Positions 53,861 to 64,000 of a stretch of 64,000 nt of DNA are shown here, in pieces. Within the stretch, counting starts at the first letter, position 1. Each line of letters begins with the position of its first letter. Both the position numbers and the translations under genes were made by a program. Source of the stretch: Setaria digitata (taxonomy: Eukaryota; Nematoda; Chromadorea; Rhabditida; Setariidae); contig RCAB01000183.1 of the NCBI GenBank assembly GCA_003640385.1, forward strand, positions 50,064 to 114,063. The letters run 5' to 3'. Below the pieces are notes generated by a model. The model was not told where the DNA came from and did not search any database. It saw nothing but the letters and a program-made list of their open reading frames with translations.

Positions 53861-56800
53861 ATGCGCTCTCATTTCCAACTTATCGTCCAACTTTTTCCTC
53901 TTTTTATCACTATCATATCAGCAAGAACGGGTCGGACGATGAATCAAAAATGCCGAAAATTATTGACCTGCGCAGTTAGGAAAAATTGCATCAAAGTTAG
54001 TAGTATGCATTTTTTTCTTTTACTAATTTATACAAATAATTAAATTTTTATATCACCTGTCTAGGTTGATTTTCCAATTTTTTCCAAACCTTATAACAAA
54101 TTTGCACCTTTTTTTTTTGCTGTTACCAAAAATGAAAAATGGAAATGAATGGACAAGAGATACTGATAAACCCAATGATTAACAATATTTTATATTCAGC
54201 GTAATTTGAATGAACAGCAATAAAAATTGTTATTATTGTAATTATTATTACTATGATTATGATAATTATAAGTATTACGGAGATTATTACTATTATTACG
54301 ATTATTATAATTATTATAAGAATGACTGAAAGGAACTATGAGGAAGCAATGATAAATGGAGAAACAGTGAATGAAGAAAATTGATTATCAAAAAAATTAA
54401 TAAAAATACTTTTATAATTTTTTTCAAGCAATGAAAAATTTTATTTGACATTTCCTTTCTTTTTTCTCGTTTTTTTTTTCCCCGGGACTCAATAAATATT
54501 TATTTAATTATTGTCATTTTTTTTTTTTCTAAAAATTTCTCAATCACTGCTTTTTTTTTGAAAAATTTTGCATCTTTCATCCTTCAAGAATTGCATAATA
54601 ACATAGCAAAAAAGAAAAAAGAAAATGAAAATTTGAATAATGATGATTTCTTGACAGGTAGCAAATATTATCGATCGGTTGAATGGCTCATTAATTAGCA
54701 TACAAATGTATAATAATTTGGATCAGAGCATTGATTATGGCTGCATATTTACATTTGGCTGCTTTGAGGAATGCAACAAATGTTCACTTTGTCGAGCAAG
54801 TAAAGAACAGTTAGTTGATGCTTTGACCGGTACAAAACATCCACCTAGAGGTGAGGTTAATTTTTAGCAAAATTAAAAATCATTAGTTCTAATTACAATA
54901 ATTAAACTCGAATTATCTAGCTAGATGGAATAGGACATGATAAAAATGTGTTAATATGATTTCTGATAAATATGCAAAACGGATAGCTGAAATTAAAAAA
55001 TGTTTAATTGATGTGTTAGCTTAACGGGGATCCTCTCTTCCTCATTCCCTCCAGAGAGATGATAATTTTAAAAACTAATTTGGCGTTATCTATTAAAATG
55101 CTGACTGGTCAATTAATTAATGCACATGAACGATTAACTAACTAGTTTGTGTTGGACAAAAAAAGTGGAAAATGCATTCATTAAAAATTAACAAAAGTGT
55201 AAAAGTGATTAATTCGAATTAATACCATTAAGACTTATTATTTCGTCCCTTTTATATTTTAACTTACAGCTGCATAATTATTTGATTTTTTCCTTTTCTT
55301 TTTTTTCGTCATTTTATCCTCCAACTTCTTTAGTCATTTCTTTTTTCTTTTCTTTTTAAATTTATTCAATTATTATTTTTGATTTATTCATGTATTTTTC
55401 ATTTCCATTTCATTTCAACTTGATTTATACATCATTATTGTTGCCATGATAAAAATTAATTAACTAACTGCTTAATACATATATCCATATATCTCTAAAA
55501 AAAAGATAAAAAAATAAAAAATAAATCGAAATTGTAGGAATTTTTTTCTTCCTTTTATTTTTTTAATAGGATTATTATAATAAATGAAACAAAAACAATA
55601 AAAAAATGGTTTTATTGAGATTTTTTTCAATTATTGATTGGAAAAAAAAATTTCATTCGAAGAATGATAATCGTTTTTTTCTTTTTTGATAAATGTATAA
55701 AAATAATTTGAAAAAAAGCAAAATTTTCTTTTGACAATGGAAAGAAAGAAAAATAAAAAACACAATAAAGTGATATTGTATATGTAATGCATGATAACGA
55801 TGGAATAGAAATTCGAGTACTCAAAAAAAAAAAAAAAAAAATGAAAATTTTCAGGTGAATGTTCAAGTTTGACGAATTGTGCTACAAGATGTGTTCAAGG
55901 TTTGGAATCAAATTTTACCGAAGTAAATTATTGCTTGCGGCACAAATGCGCTTATCACTGCTTCGATGGTTCATGCACCAAATGCAGCGCATTTGTCACA
56001 CGATTGTTTAATCAAATTTGCTTAATTGCTAATTTACGAAGAAGAGCCAATTATAAAGTAAGTTAGCATTTGCTCAACAAATTTTAGCAAATTCTTTTCA
56101 AAAATCACTCACTTGAATAATTTTACTTAGATAACCCACTAAATATGCCCAATTTTTCCACCAGTATTAATTAATTCAGTCTTCCTTTTCTCAAAGTTAA
56201 ATAAATACCTCTACTAAAAACAAAAAACTTTCTTTAATTTTAAAACAATCCCCCCATCAAACGTTTCTCTGTCCTTTTATTCTCCTTTCTTTTGGTTTGT
56301 TATTTTTGCTCCTTACTTCATGCCATCTGAAATGTGCAGACTTCCAAATTTTGTAGAAAATTTAAATTAAATCAAAAAACCTTCTTTTCTAGCGATTCCA
56401 AATCTCACAAGTGATAAACAAAAATTATCTGAAGAAAAACAATAAGAAGCGACTTAAACTTCTCGTCAAAAATGGTTATTTTCTCTTCAGTCCATGAAGA
56501 AAAAAAGAACTGACTTTGAGGTGATGAAAGAACGGAATTTATTGCCAAATTATTAGGAAGAAAGGGGGAGAAAAGGGGAAAACCTTGGCAACAATTTTAT
56601 CTTCGTCGTCAAATAATCTAGGTCATAAGCTTAATTAACACAAACCAATCTAACTAGTGGAAAAATTTCTTTTAATAAAACAACTTACACAAAAGGAAAA
56701 CGAATCAACTATCCAGCTGTTCACACAAAGCACCATCAGACCTCAACTATTTAACGGGTTAAAAACCAGATTACAAAAAAAAAAGGAAAAAATCACCAGT

Positions 56801-57465
56801 GCAAACATACCATGACTTTTGACTAATTCATAATCTTCCTTAGCCACAGAAAAATTTGCTACTCAGTAATTCCAATTTTTTTTTTCTGCAGCGATAGCCT
56901 TGTATGTATTCTAAAATTCGACAGATCAAAAAAAAAAAGGGAAACAAACCCACACGTTAGCGAACATTCTTCAAAGATATGGAAGTTAGATGGCGAATTG
57001 TTTCAAAATTTAAAAAAAAAAATCGACCAAAAATTAGAATCAATCGTAAACATTAGAAACTAAAAATTCTACAAAATTTTCAACAAATTAATTGAAAATC
57101 CTGAATTTACGTTTTTTCCATTAAAAGTTCTGATGTTTTCCCACCCAGTGATTATATGTGTCCTCCAACAATTTTAATTAATATTTTACTTGCGCTCACA
57201 TACATGATATCAAAGCAAATATTATCTTACAATGATACATTTATCAGGAAAAACGATATCCGGGAAATTTACTCGTAATTCCAGAGGTCAGTTGTTGCTA
57301 TGGAGTGCAAACAACATTATCCCAAGCAAATTTATTGACAAATTTCAGGGTCAATGCTATGAAATGTTTCGTGCAATAGTTCATGAAAAATTTGAAGCTC
57401 AATTCAAACGATCCGGTCTAAAACCAGCTATTGATATAAAAACTAATTTATTATGGTCCGACTGA
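53861..57465 (+). CDS. Secreted cysteine-rich protein, unrecognised family
   Basis: Exons 53861-53995, 54658-54850, 55855-56057 and 57349-57465 join in frame to 215 residues. It starts with a signal peptide (MRSHFQLIVQLFPLFITIIS). The mature part has many cysteines in clusters: CRKLLTCAVRKNC; CIFTFGCFEECNKCSLC; CSSLTNCATRC; CLRHKCAYHCFDGSCTKC. This suggests a disulfide-stabilised extracellular protein. Potential N-glycosylation sites are NGS (exon 2) and NFT (exon 3). The last exon (GQCYEMFRAIVHEKFEAQFK) is supported by a good acceptor and correct phase, but the 1.3-kb intron before it could hide another exon. No known domain is recognised, so function is open; a secreted product could act in cuticle, development or host contact. 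Confidence 0.78.
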
Positions 57466-59113
57466 TTGATTCCAATGGTAGTGTAAAATTTATATGAGCG
57501 ACTTTTTCTCTCCCTTTTTGTGATACCAAAATATCTTCCCGTTTCGTCTTTCCCTCTTTCAACATAACATTATGTTAAAACATTACAAAACCTCAATTCA
57601 AAAGCGAGGGAGCATTAACTGATCAAGCTGTTAAACACAGTTGAACCGGATAACTCCTTCTCTTTTCACTTCTATTTCGTGATTACGGAAACATCGACAA
57701 CGAGCTTCTCTGAAATGCACAACCGACCCATTCCATTTTTCCGCAACAACCTCCAACAAATGTTTGCAAAAAAGAAGAATTTCCAACATTGATAGGTGCA
57801 AGTAACAATTCATGAACAACAACTCATCCACGCTCCATAATTTATCAGTCCTGCTATTCAAACAGCAGTCACGTAAAAAATCAAAGCAGTTATTAAACCT
57901 CATCCACTTATTCGAATTTTAAAGTTAAATGCATAAATCCACAACATAAAACTCATAGTCACACATCACCCCTAACTTACCGAAAACAAACATTACTGTC
58001 CAAAAAGAGAAATCCAGAACTCAGGCAAACTAGCCTCGCCATCCTTTATGTTTAAGGCTTCACAAAAAAACCCCGCCCAAAAAGTTCTGCCGTAATAAAA
58101 AACAAGGCCACTTCCTAACGATGAAAGTTCGAAAAGTGAAGAATAACTGAACCTTATCACAAAATATCGAAGTTCTCATAAATTTCAACCAATCCACACA
58201 ACATACAGCCTTTTCCTTGCATATAAACATTATACATACGGGTTGGCCAATCCCCAATTTCTGTTACATCTTGTAATGCTTCATTAAATCCCTATATATA
58301 TATATATATGTATACATTAGCAAAATATGTTAGAACGATATCATTATGCATGCTAACTATAAAGCAACGTAGGAATGGGAAACGTTGAATATATTTCCAA
58401 CAAAACCAATCATCAGCCATATCTTTTGATACCAATCGGAGATAGGTACTGCATTATGCCTTAACGGGTGCAGCACCAACTCAAATGGAAATTTTCAGAG
58501 CAGAGGCAAATTTTTTTCCATGGTGAGATCGTTAATGCAAGACTGAATAATTCGACTTTTTAAATTTCTGTAAGCAATTAAAAACAGCAAGGTTAGAAAA
58601 TTAAAAAAGATTGCTCGCTCCAACTTATAAAACGGTAAATTCCAGTATTAGTGCTTGACAGGAGAAGGGCAGGAAACTTCCCGAAAATTCTTGCCCAAGT
58701 AAGGCGAGGAAATTACTACAACTTGAATAATGGGTAAATAAAGCATAAACACTAAATGAAATATAAGTAACTCATATACGCAGTGAAACTTCTAAAACGA
58801 TACCCTGCGAATATTAAGCAGTACACTATTGCCCAACTGAAAGATAAAATATACATCACTTACAACCAACGACAAAAGCCTATATGAAACGAGTCCAAAT
58901 ATTTGGAACGGTTAAACTTATAATTCTCCTCAGTTTCAAAAAAGAAAACTACTTCCAACAGATGCGACAGAATAGATATAACTTTGGAGCGAACATATTC
59001 ATAATAATAGAAATAAAAGAAATAGAATTAGTCGGCTTTTTGGAACACGACTTCACCGTGTCCAAGACTTCGTGAAACATTTACAATCCCCTAATACAGG
59101 TATTACGAACATG
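57466..59113. other. Noncoding, less AT-rich stretch downstream of the cysteine-rich gene
   Basis: Base composition shifts here to clearly higher G+C than the rest of the window and stays so to about 62.5 kb. No protein family was recognised on either strand; frames at 57631-57903 and 58060-58257 (-) lack motifs. It probably belongs to the primary microRNA transcript on the minus strand. Confidence 0.5.
58432..58488 (-). ncRNA. Weak candidate pre-microRNA hairpin
   Basis: GGTGCTGCA pairs with TGCAGTACC (one G-U on the minus strand) around a 15-base loop, extended by GAG/CTC and further outer pairs. It lies about 0.9 kb downstream of the miR-2-like hairpins on the same strand. No family seed recognised. 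Confidence 0.3.
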
Positions 59114-59202
59114 AAAAGTGAAATAGGTGTAGTGGTCTGAATGGTGCCAAAGCTGTATTTTAACGCTTTGGACAAAATCCAGGCCGCTACTCCCGCACTT
59201 TT
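59114..59202. ncRNA. Strong pre-microRNA-like hairpin, family unknown
   Basis: Arms AAAAGTG...GTAGTGGTCTG...GCCAAAGC and GCTTTGG...CAGGCCGCTAC...CACTTTT pair over about 35 bases with few mismatches and an 11-base loop. The fold uses more G-U pairs on the plus strand, while neighbouring hairpins are on the minus strand, so orientation is undecided. The minus-strand 3' arm begins CUUUGGCACCAUUCAG; no known seed assigned. Confidence 0.55.
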
Positions 59203-59344
59203 AACCAACAATTACTACGGTACCTAGAAAACGCGCACTCTACTAACGGATAAAGTTATCGAAGGAATCCATAGTGACATATGGCCTTTAGGAATGTCTC
59301 ACTTTACTATAACATTCCCGTACGGAAAAAGAAAGTTCAGATTT

Positions 59345-59411
59345 CGCGGGCCGAATCGTGCTGTGATGCATATTCAAATCACACTGTACCACAAAGCCGA
59401 TACGGCTCACG
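59345..59411 (-). ncRNA. microRNA precursor, miR-2 family (hairpin 1)
   Basis: On the minus strand a 5' arm (59388-59411) starting CGTGAGCCGTATCG pairs with a 3' arm (59345-59368) reading CATCACAGCACGATTCGG. The 3' arm carries AUCACAG, the miR-2/miR-43/miR-11/miR-308 family seed, at the position expected for a mature product of 22 bases (59347-59368). Pairing includes U-G and G-U wobbles that favour the minus strand as sense. The base before the seed is C (as in fly miR-11) rather than the usual U. Confidence 0.75.
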
Positions 59412-59515
59412 AAACTTGCCAAGGTTGGAGATATCGAAATTATAACAGCCATTTCTGCACATAAGGATTTATAAAAAATGAGCTTTTTTCCTTCACGTGA
59501 TCGCTCAACACAGCA

Positions 59516-59588
59516 AGCTGAACCACCAGTTGGCTGTGATTCGACTCAAAATTTACCAACGGATCACAAGACCACTGATGGTTCAAGC
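59516..59588 (-). ncRNA. microRNA precursor, miR-2 family (hairpin 2)
   Basis: On the minus strand the 5' arm 59563-59584 (GAACCATCAGTGGTC then TTGTGAT) pairs almost fully with the 3' arm 59520-59541 (AATCACAGCCAACTGG then TGGTTC), with a loop of about 21 bases. The 3' arm has the AUCACAGCC start of the miR-2 family. It lies about 150 bp upstream, in transcript order, of hairpin 1, so the two probably share a primary transcript. First base A resembles fly miR-308. Confidence 0.82.
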
Positions 59589-59706
59589 CTCGCCATCAGC
59601 ACTATGTTGACCTGCAAACCTTCATACTCCTTTTGAAACTCTTTCTTTTGAGTTCAACATTATCCAGCACTTTGTACAGTCTCAGAAATCAACTAACCAA
59701 CTGCTA

Positions 59707-59758
59707 TCTGGTTTACTGAAATGTCATTATCCGCTGTCACTTCAGTTAATCGTTCCAG
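59707..59758 (-). ncRNA. Short hairpin, possible pre-microRNA
   Basis: TCTGG/CCAGA outer pairs and an 11-bp ACTGAAGTG-type stem around a 14-base loop, with a 5-base one-sided bulge. Between the miR-2-like and miR-44-like hairpins. Short and bulged, so weak. Confidence 0.25.
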
Positions 59759-60542
59759 AAACAACTACTGTAAATCTATTGCTTCAGATTTGATTAATGT
59801 AGCTGGCCGAAGAAATAAGCGTGAGAACGATAGCTGGCACCCACTTTGATTTACGATCACAAAACGCATATTGTAAAGGAGTAAGGGAGGGACCATTCTA
59901 CCATAAGATAATCCACCATTAAGAAAGCGTTGCGAAAACCGATTTGTTCCACATTCAATTAGCATAATTCCTTTAAAACCTTCCCTCAAGAAAATCACCT
60001 TTGCTTATTAACAGATAAACTTATGTAGCTTTTCTCAAACCGCGGTAATTACACTTCCAGAACTGTAATCACTTGAAAACTGGAGAACTTCCCACTTGAT
60101 ACATCCATTTCTACTTTAGTCGGCAAAAATTACTGTACCGCCCATTCTTTCCACTTCCACCAATCAGTATTTGTACATTGTGAATCACATCTGATGTCTG
60201 ATGTCATGGACACTCCAACAAGTCAGTCGTGACCTTTCCGGATATATCAAGCTGCTTGTTGCAGCTAGTTCGTCAGCTTGTTTGCTTAATGGAAAATACG
60301 AATTTTGGGGCGACTAACAATGGGATATCAAGAGAGGAAGGTCAACAACACATATGTTTTTAGCGTCTTTCCAATATATTATTCTTTTTCACTAACAAAG
60401 AGTAGAAAAAGGGGGAAAAAATGAAATAAAAAAAAAAGAGAAAGAAATGAATCACACCGATCGGCAAAAAATCTATCCCAATCCCAATCGCCCAGACCAC
60501 ATAAATAACTCTCCCTCTCTCCCTTTTGCACATATTCTGTGT

Positions 60543-60568
60543 AAAAAAAAAAAAAAAAAAAAAAAAAC
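60543..60568. repeat. 26-base A homopolymer
   Basis: Pure A run in the microRNA-bearing stretch; length in the assembly may be unreliable. Confidence 0.95.
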
Positions 60569-61201
60569 TAACAAAAAACTACCATTTATGTTGTAAATTT
60601 AACATTCTTAAGTCTAATAAATCCCTTATAGAAGGTTAGAGTATAATCTTTTTTTGAAAACACCATGAAATTAACATTCAGCTTAAAAACATGCGCTACC
60701 CAGGGAGACTTCCCTCCTCCGCCTCGCTTCCTTCACATACGAAAATCCTATTCCAACACTTGCACAGAACTTTGCTCAGATTAAGGGAAGGAAGTGAGAA
60801 GTGAGAACAAGTAATCAAATTTTGGTGATGTACAACTCCGTCACTCGTAAAGAGAGATACCCTCATATACATACCCATAACCTTCAATCCCGTATGATGT
60901 CGTCGCAGGATGTTCACAGTACATGTCAATGACATTCTTTTTTTTTAGACCCCCTTCTGTGATTTTAACTTTTAGTTAAACAGTATGACCCAATTATATC
61001 CTTCAAATAATTCCTACCTTACACCATCTTCTGTTTCCTACTTAACAGCATCGCCCTTTTTAGATGTATGAAAGCAAATACTTATAATGAACAATACAGA
61101 AAAGACCAAGCGACAAATGAGTGCTACTTAAAACTCTTGTTACAAAAAGAACTGGTTAAAAAGGCCTGCCGAAATGATATAACCGGAAAAGCTGGATATG
61201 A

Positions 61202-61293
61202 ATGCCGAACCGCATAGCTGAGTATGGTTCTAGTCATGAATCCGTTGTATGTAACATGACTAAGAACCATGCTCAGCTACGAATACACGGCAT
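61202..61293 (-). ncRNA. microRNA precursor, miR-44/miR-61/miR-279 family
   Basis: A 92-base near-perfect hairpin, closed by ATGCCG/CGGCAT. On the minus strand the 3' arm (61216-61236) reads TGACTAGAACCATACTCAGC plus one T. It carries the GACUAGA seed of C. elegans miR-44, miR-61 and miR-247 and insect miR-279, shares its first 11 bases with miR-61, and its CUCAGCU end is close to that of miR-44. The opposite arm has one extra base. The plus strand also folds, but its 3' arm reads TGACTAAGAACC, which breaks the seed, so minus is favoured. Same strand as the miR-2-like hairpins 1.7-1.9 kb downstream. Confidence 0.85.
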
Positions 61294-63893
61294 TATTACT
61301 ACAGAGACATTAACAAAATCTATAGCGGTGTATCACTGGAGAAAATTGCCCATTGTTTCTTTAGGCATTAAAAATTTTGTGAATTTTGCATACGCTGACA
61401 CATCTTCAAGAATAGATTATAAGACTAAAACAAATACAACTGATAAGAAATGAGCCGCATAATAAGAAAAGTAACATCAATATCAAAGATCCAAATCTCG
61501 ATTAAATTGAAAATTTCCCCTCTAACAGTATCACTCAGCAGAACAGAAGCTAAGATCATACAGCTGCTGAAAGAAAGACAAACGAGGGAGTTGATCAACT
61601 GAGATGTACTAAAGGTCATACTCGTCTTAGAGAACGACAGAGCGAAGAGGGAAAAAAATGTGGCACACAATTTGGATCTCTTCCAACGTAACATTGTTTC
61701 TTTTTTGGCAGAGGTCACTCTTTCCTGATAGACGACTTGGGTCCTACCCAAGGTTATGACTTCACATGAGCCAACAATGAAGAAAAAAATTGGCAATCTT
61801 CAGCTACGTATGCCAAATACGAATTAGGTGAAAAAATTTACATGAAAATATATCACCAAGTGTAAAGTTCTGCTAACCCAAACTCGCGAGACAATTAAAT
61901 TAAACGTTAAAAAAACGAAAGGGGAAAAAGATTAGAATCAAGAATGACTCCGAGAACCTTACAATTTAAACTCACGCAAAACTTACTATCACTACCCTAC
62001 AAAATCCTCACTGGACTGATATTCGAAAAATGATATGCGCTAATCGCATTATAAACATAGCATCCATTATTAACGATTACTACCAACAACATCCCATGCT
62101 TCTTTCACTTCCGCCATTTACATATAAGTGTTAGCATAAAACGTTATCATTCCTTATCACCAACGGTAACTTATCACATCCTCCCTACTCAGCTTTCCTT
62201 ATCGCTATGTTATCACCAAATACCTCCTATATAAACATATGCGTACACAAAAACACAAAGCCACCAAACTTAAAATTACAATAACTCCCAGTGCTTGCTG
62301 GAAAGAAAAAAAAAGTACTGAAACACAAGCTTAGCAGGCCACTCACACAAAATCATAAAATCCCATATACCATTTGAAAAATTTTAAATTCAACAACACA
62401 ATAAACTGGACCATTACAACCATTATCAATATGTATCAACTATAATACAAAATACTAATTTTCCTCTAATGATGCGAAGAGAAATGTAAATTTGAGAAAG
62501 AAAAAATAACGATGATAGTAATGATAAGGTATGATGATGAAGGTAGTGGCCGTAATTGTAGTATTAATAGTAATTGTATGGAATTGTAAGGGTTGGGACT
62601 AGAGGTAGAGGTAGATGACGATGATGATAGGGTATTACCAACCACAGGGTTGGTGGTGTTTCTTCATTCCTTTCTTTTCCTTTCCTACTCCCTTAAACCC
62701 CTCTCGTTCCTCCCTCCCATTCCCCTCCTCCTTAATAGCTCCCTTAGCCCTCGTCTATCAGTCCGACCGGACCATTCGACCTCCATCTCTCCCTCCTTCC
62801 CATACCGCTCCTTGTTCACCCCACACATATATACATTTATATATATATGTATGGGGAGTAAAGAGAGGCAAAAAAAGAATGGTAAGATGCCCATCCACAT
62901 ATATGTATATATACATATCCTCAAATGCACAATAACAGAAACATAAAACACGGATGTAGAGGAGAAAATCACGTACAATAATAGAAAAGGGAAGGAAAAA
63001 ATAAAAGGATGTATAACGACCGAAAAATTTGCATAAATATGACCAAGAAAAAATCAGGATTACCACCGATAAGATTAATAGTTAATATTTGCCGTGAAAA
63101 TGAAAACAATGTAAAATGCAAAAAAAAAGAAAAATCGAAGATGTTATCAAAAGAGGCCAATGTAAGGGAAGGAATACAACACTGCATGTCTCTACAAAGT
63201 CACAACAACTTAGGAAATATGAAATTCCCGGCAAACATATTCCTTTCAAAAAAAAAAAAAATGCATAATATAATTTACTATAACCTAAAGATTTCACTAC
63301 TAAGAAAAAAGTGAAAATTCTTGCAAAATTCTGCATAGAATAGCCCAGAACTTCTCCATGTTATTACCTGTTGCTTCTTCTTATTTCTGCAAATTGAAAT
63401 TTGTAAATCTGAAACATATTTCCGCAATCACCCAATGTGCTTTACAATAACGAAAAAATTGGTAAAATCAACTGAAATGGAATTTCACGAAAGAATCAGT
63501 GTAACAATTCGTATGATCGAGAAATTTGAAATGAAATCAGGAACTTCTACTGATCAAAAATTTTCACCAATTCAATATTGATAAATGAAGGGAACTGAGA
63601 ATGAAAAGAAAAAGAAAAGGAAAGGAAAGAGTAAGTGATTATGTGATGATAAGGTGTGGTAAATGATAAGTTGCATATTTATCAAATCAACATAGCTAAG
63701 CGAGAGGAATGAATCATTTGGGAAGAAGCAAACGCAACAGACTGATTACTTACTCCACAAAGACTGGATGACCGAGTAACTGACCAAGTCAGCCGAATCG
63801 ACCGATCATGTTCGATTACAGTTGTCGATTTGGATGAAATGCGCGAGGATCGATTTACAGACAATGGCATTTAGGATAGTCCACGGTGAATGG
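61294..63893. other. Upstream flank of the microRNA cluster
   Basis: No coding exon recognised. The frame at 61425-61796 (-) has no family motif, and those at 62593-63336 overlap a pyrimidine-rich block and TA repeats. This is where the primary microRNA transcript on the minus strand should start. Confidence 0.45.
62659..62822. promoter_or_regulatory. Pyrimidine-rich block, candidate promoter of the microRNA cluster
   Basis: The plus strand is almost all C and T (TTCCTTTCTTTTCCTTTCC, CCCCTCTCGTTCCTCCC), interrupted near 62740-62790. It lies about 1.4 kb upstream of the miR-44/61-like hairpin on its sense strand and mirrors the block upstream of the ACSL gene. Role inferred. Confidence 0.35.
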
Positions 63894-63905
63894 TTGGCGC
63901 CAAAA
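63894..63905. promoter_or_regulatory. E2F-type palindrome TTGGCGCCAAAA
   Basis: Read on the minus strand it is TTTTGGCGCCAA, a full E2F/DP consensus, and rare by chance in such AT-rich DNA. It may belong to a promoter near the right edge, or far upstream of the microRNA cluster. Confidence 0.45.
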
Positions 63906-64000
63906 TATTTATTTGCAACTTCTCAACCATTTTGTACACGCCTACGACATACAAAGGCAGACACGCACGACGCAGACACACTATTATGCATTAACACACA

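Noticed and set aside
57631..57903. 90-codon minus-strand frame with several Cys
   Set aside because: No recognisable family and no supporting exon neighbours in phase.
59580..59592. GGTTCAAGCC resembling a tRNA B box
   Set aside because: No A box or cloverleaf fits; the bases belong to the 5' arm of a microRNA hairpin.
60730..60805. 12-bp stem CTCGCTTCCTTC/GAAGGAAGTGAG
   Set aside because: Loop of about 50 bases and no continuous pairing inside; unlike a microRNA precursor.
60945..60990. AATCACAG on the minus strand with a nearby inverted repeat
   Set aside because: Inverted repeat TTTAACT/AGTTAAA leaves a 3-base loop and does not pair over the would-be mature sequence.
61425..61796. 123-codon minus-strand frame beside the microRNA hairpin
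   Set aside because: No family resemblance, no signal or domain, and probably part of the noncoding primary transcript.

Overview
The window is AT-rich eukaryotic DNA. It carries many homopolymer runs and small microsatellites, and its protein genes are cut into short exons (about 30-285 bp) by GT-AG introns of a few hundred bases to about 3 kb. The set of genes and the microRNA families point to a nematode, most likely a clade III filarial-type parasite; that assignment is an inference. I rebuilt the genes exon by exon by checking splice sites, reading phase and family conservation. Every model below keeps frame across all its junctions.

Layout. (1) 1-5953, minus: most of a long-chain acyl-CoA synthetase (ACSL family), whose C-terminus lies beyond the left edge. 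(2) 9759-15353, minus: a globin with two alternative first exons. One starts with a putative N-myristoylation signal, the other with a lysine-rich leader. (3) 15.4-27.7 kb: a long stretch with no recognisable gene, holding an 18-bp terminal-inverted-repeat element, a 36-bp-arm palindrome and a pure G tract. (4) 27683-30084, minus: a BROX orthologue (Bro1 domain plus C-terminal CAAX box). (5) 30.1-38.9 kb: noncoding, with small repeats. (6) 38892-42691, plus: a second, divergent globin in which a 126-bp unit spanning a splice acceptor and the start of an exon is tandemly duplicated almost identically. (7) 44028-47839, plus: an unrecognised membrane-anchored protein made of one-repeat-per-exon modules (DPNYQTLAGIGADIFGADK type), with two alternative last exons. 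(8) 48324-49827, plus: a small SH2-domain protein that lacks the phosphotyrosine-binding arginine. (9) 50136-51337, minus: NAA10, the catalytic subunit of the NatA N-terminal acetyltransferase. (10) 53861-57465, plus: a secreted cysteine-rich protein. (11) 58.4-61.3 kb, mostly minus: a previously unflagged microRNA cluster with two miR-2-family hairpins, one miR-44/61/279-family hairpin and up to three more hairpins.

The protein genes do not form an operon or a common pathway. The parts that look most like an undescribed system are the microRNA cluster, whose family content resembles the C. elegans mir-42/43/44 arrangement; the globin with switchable membrane-targeting N-termini; and the modular repeat protein.
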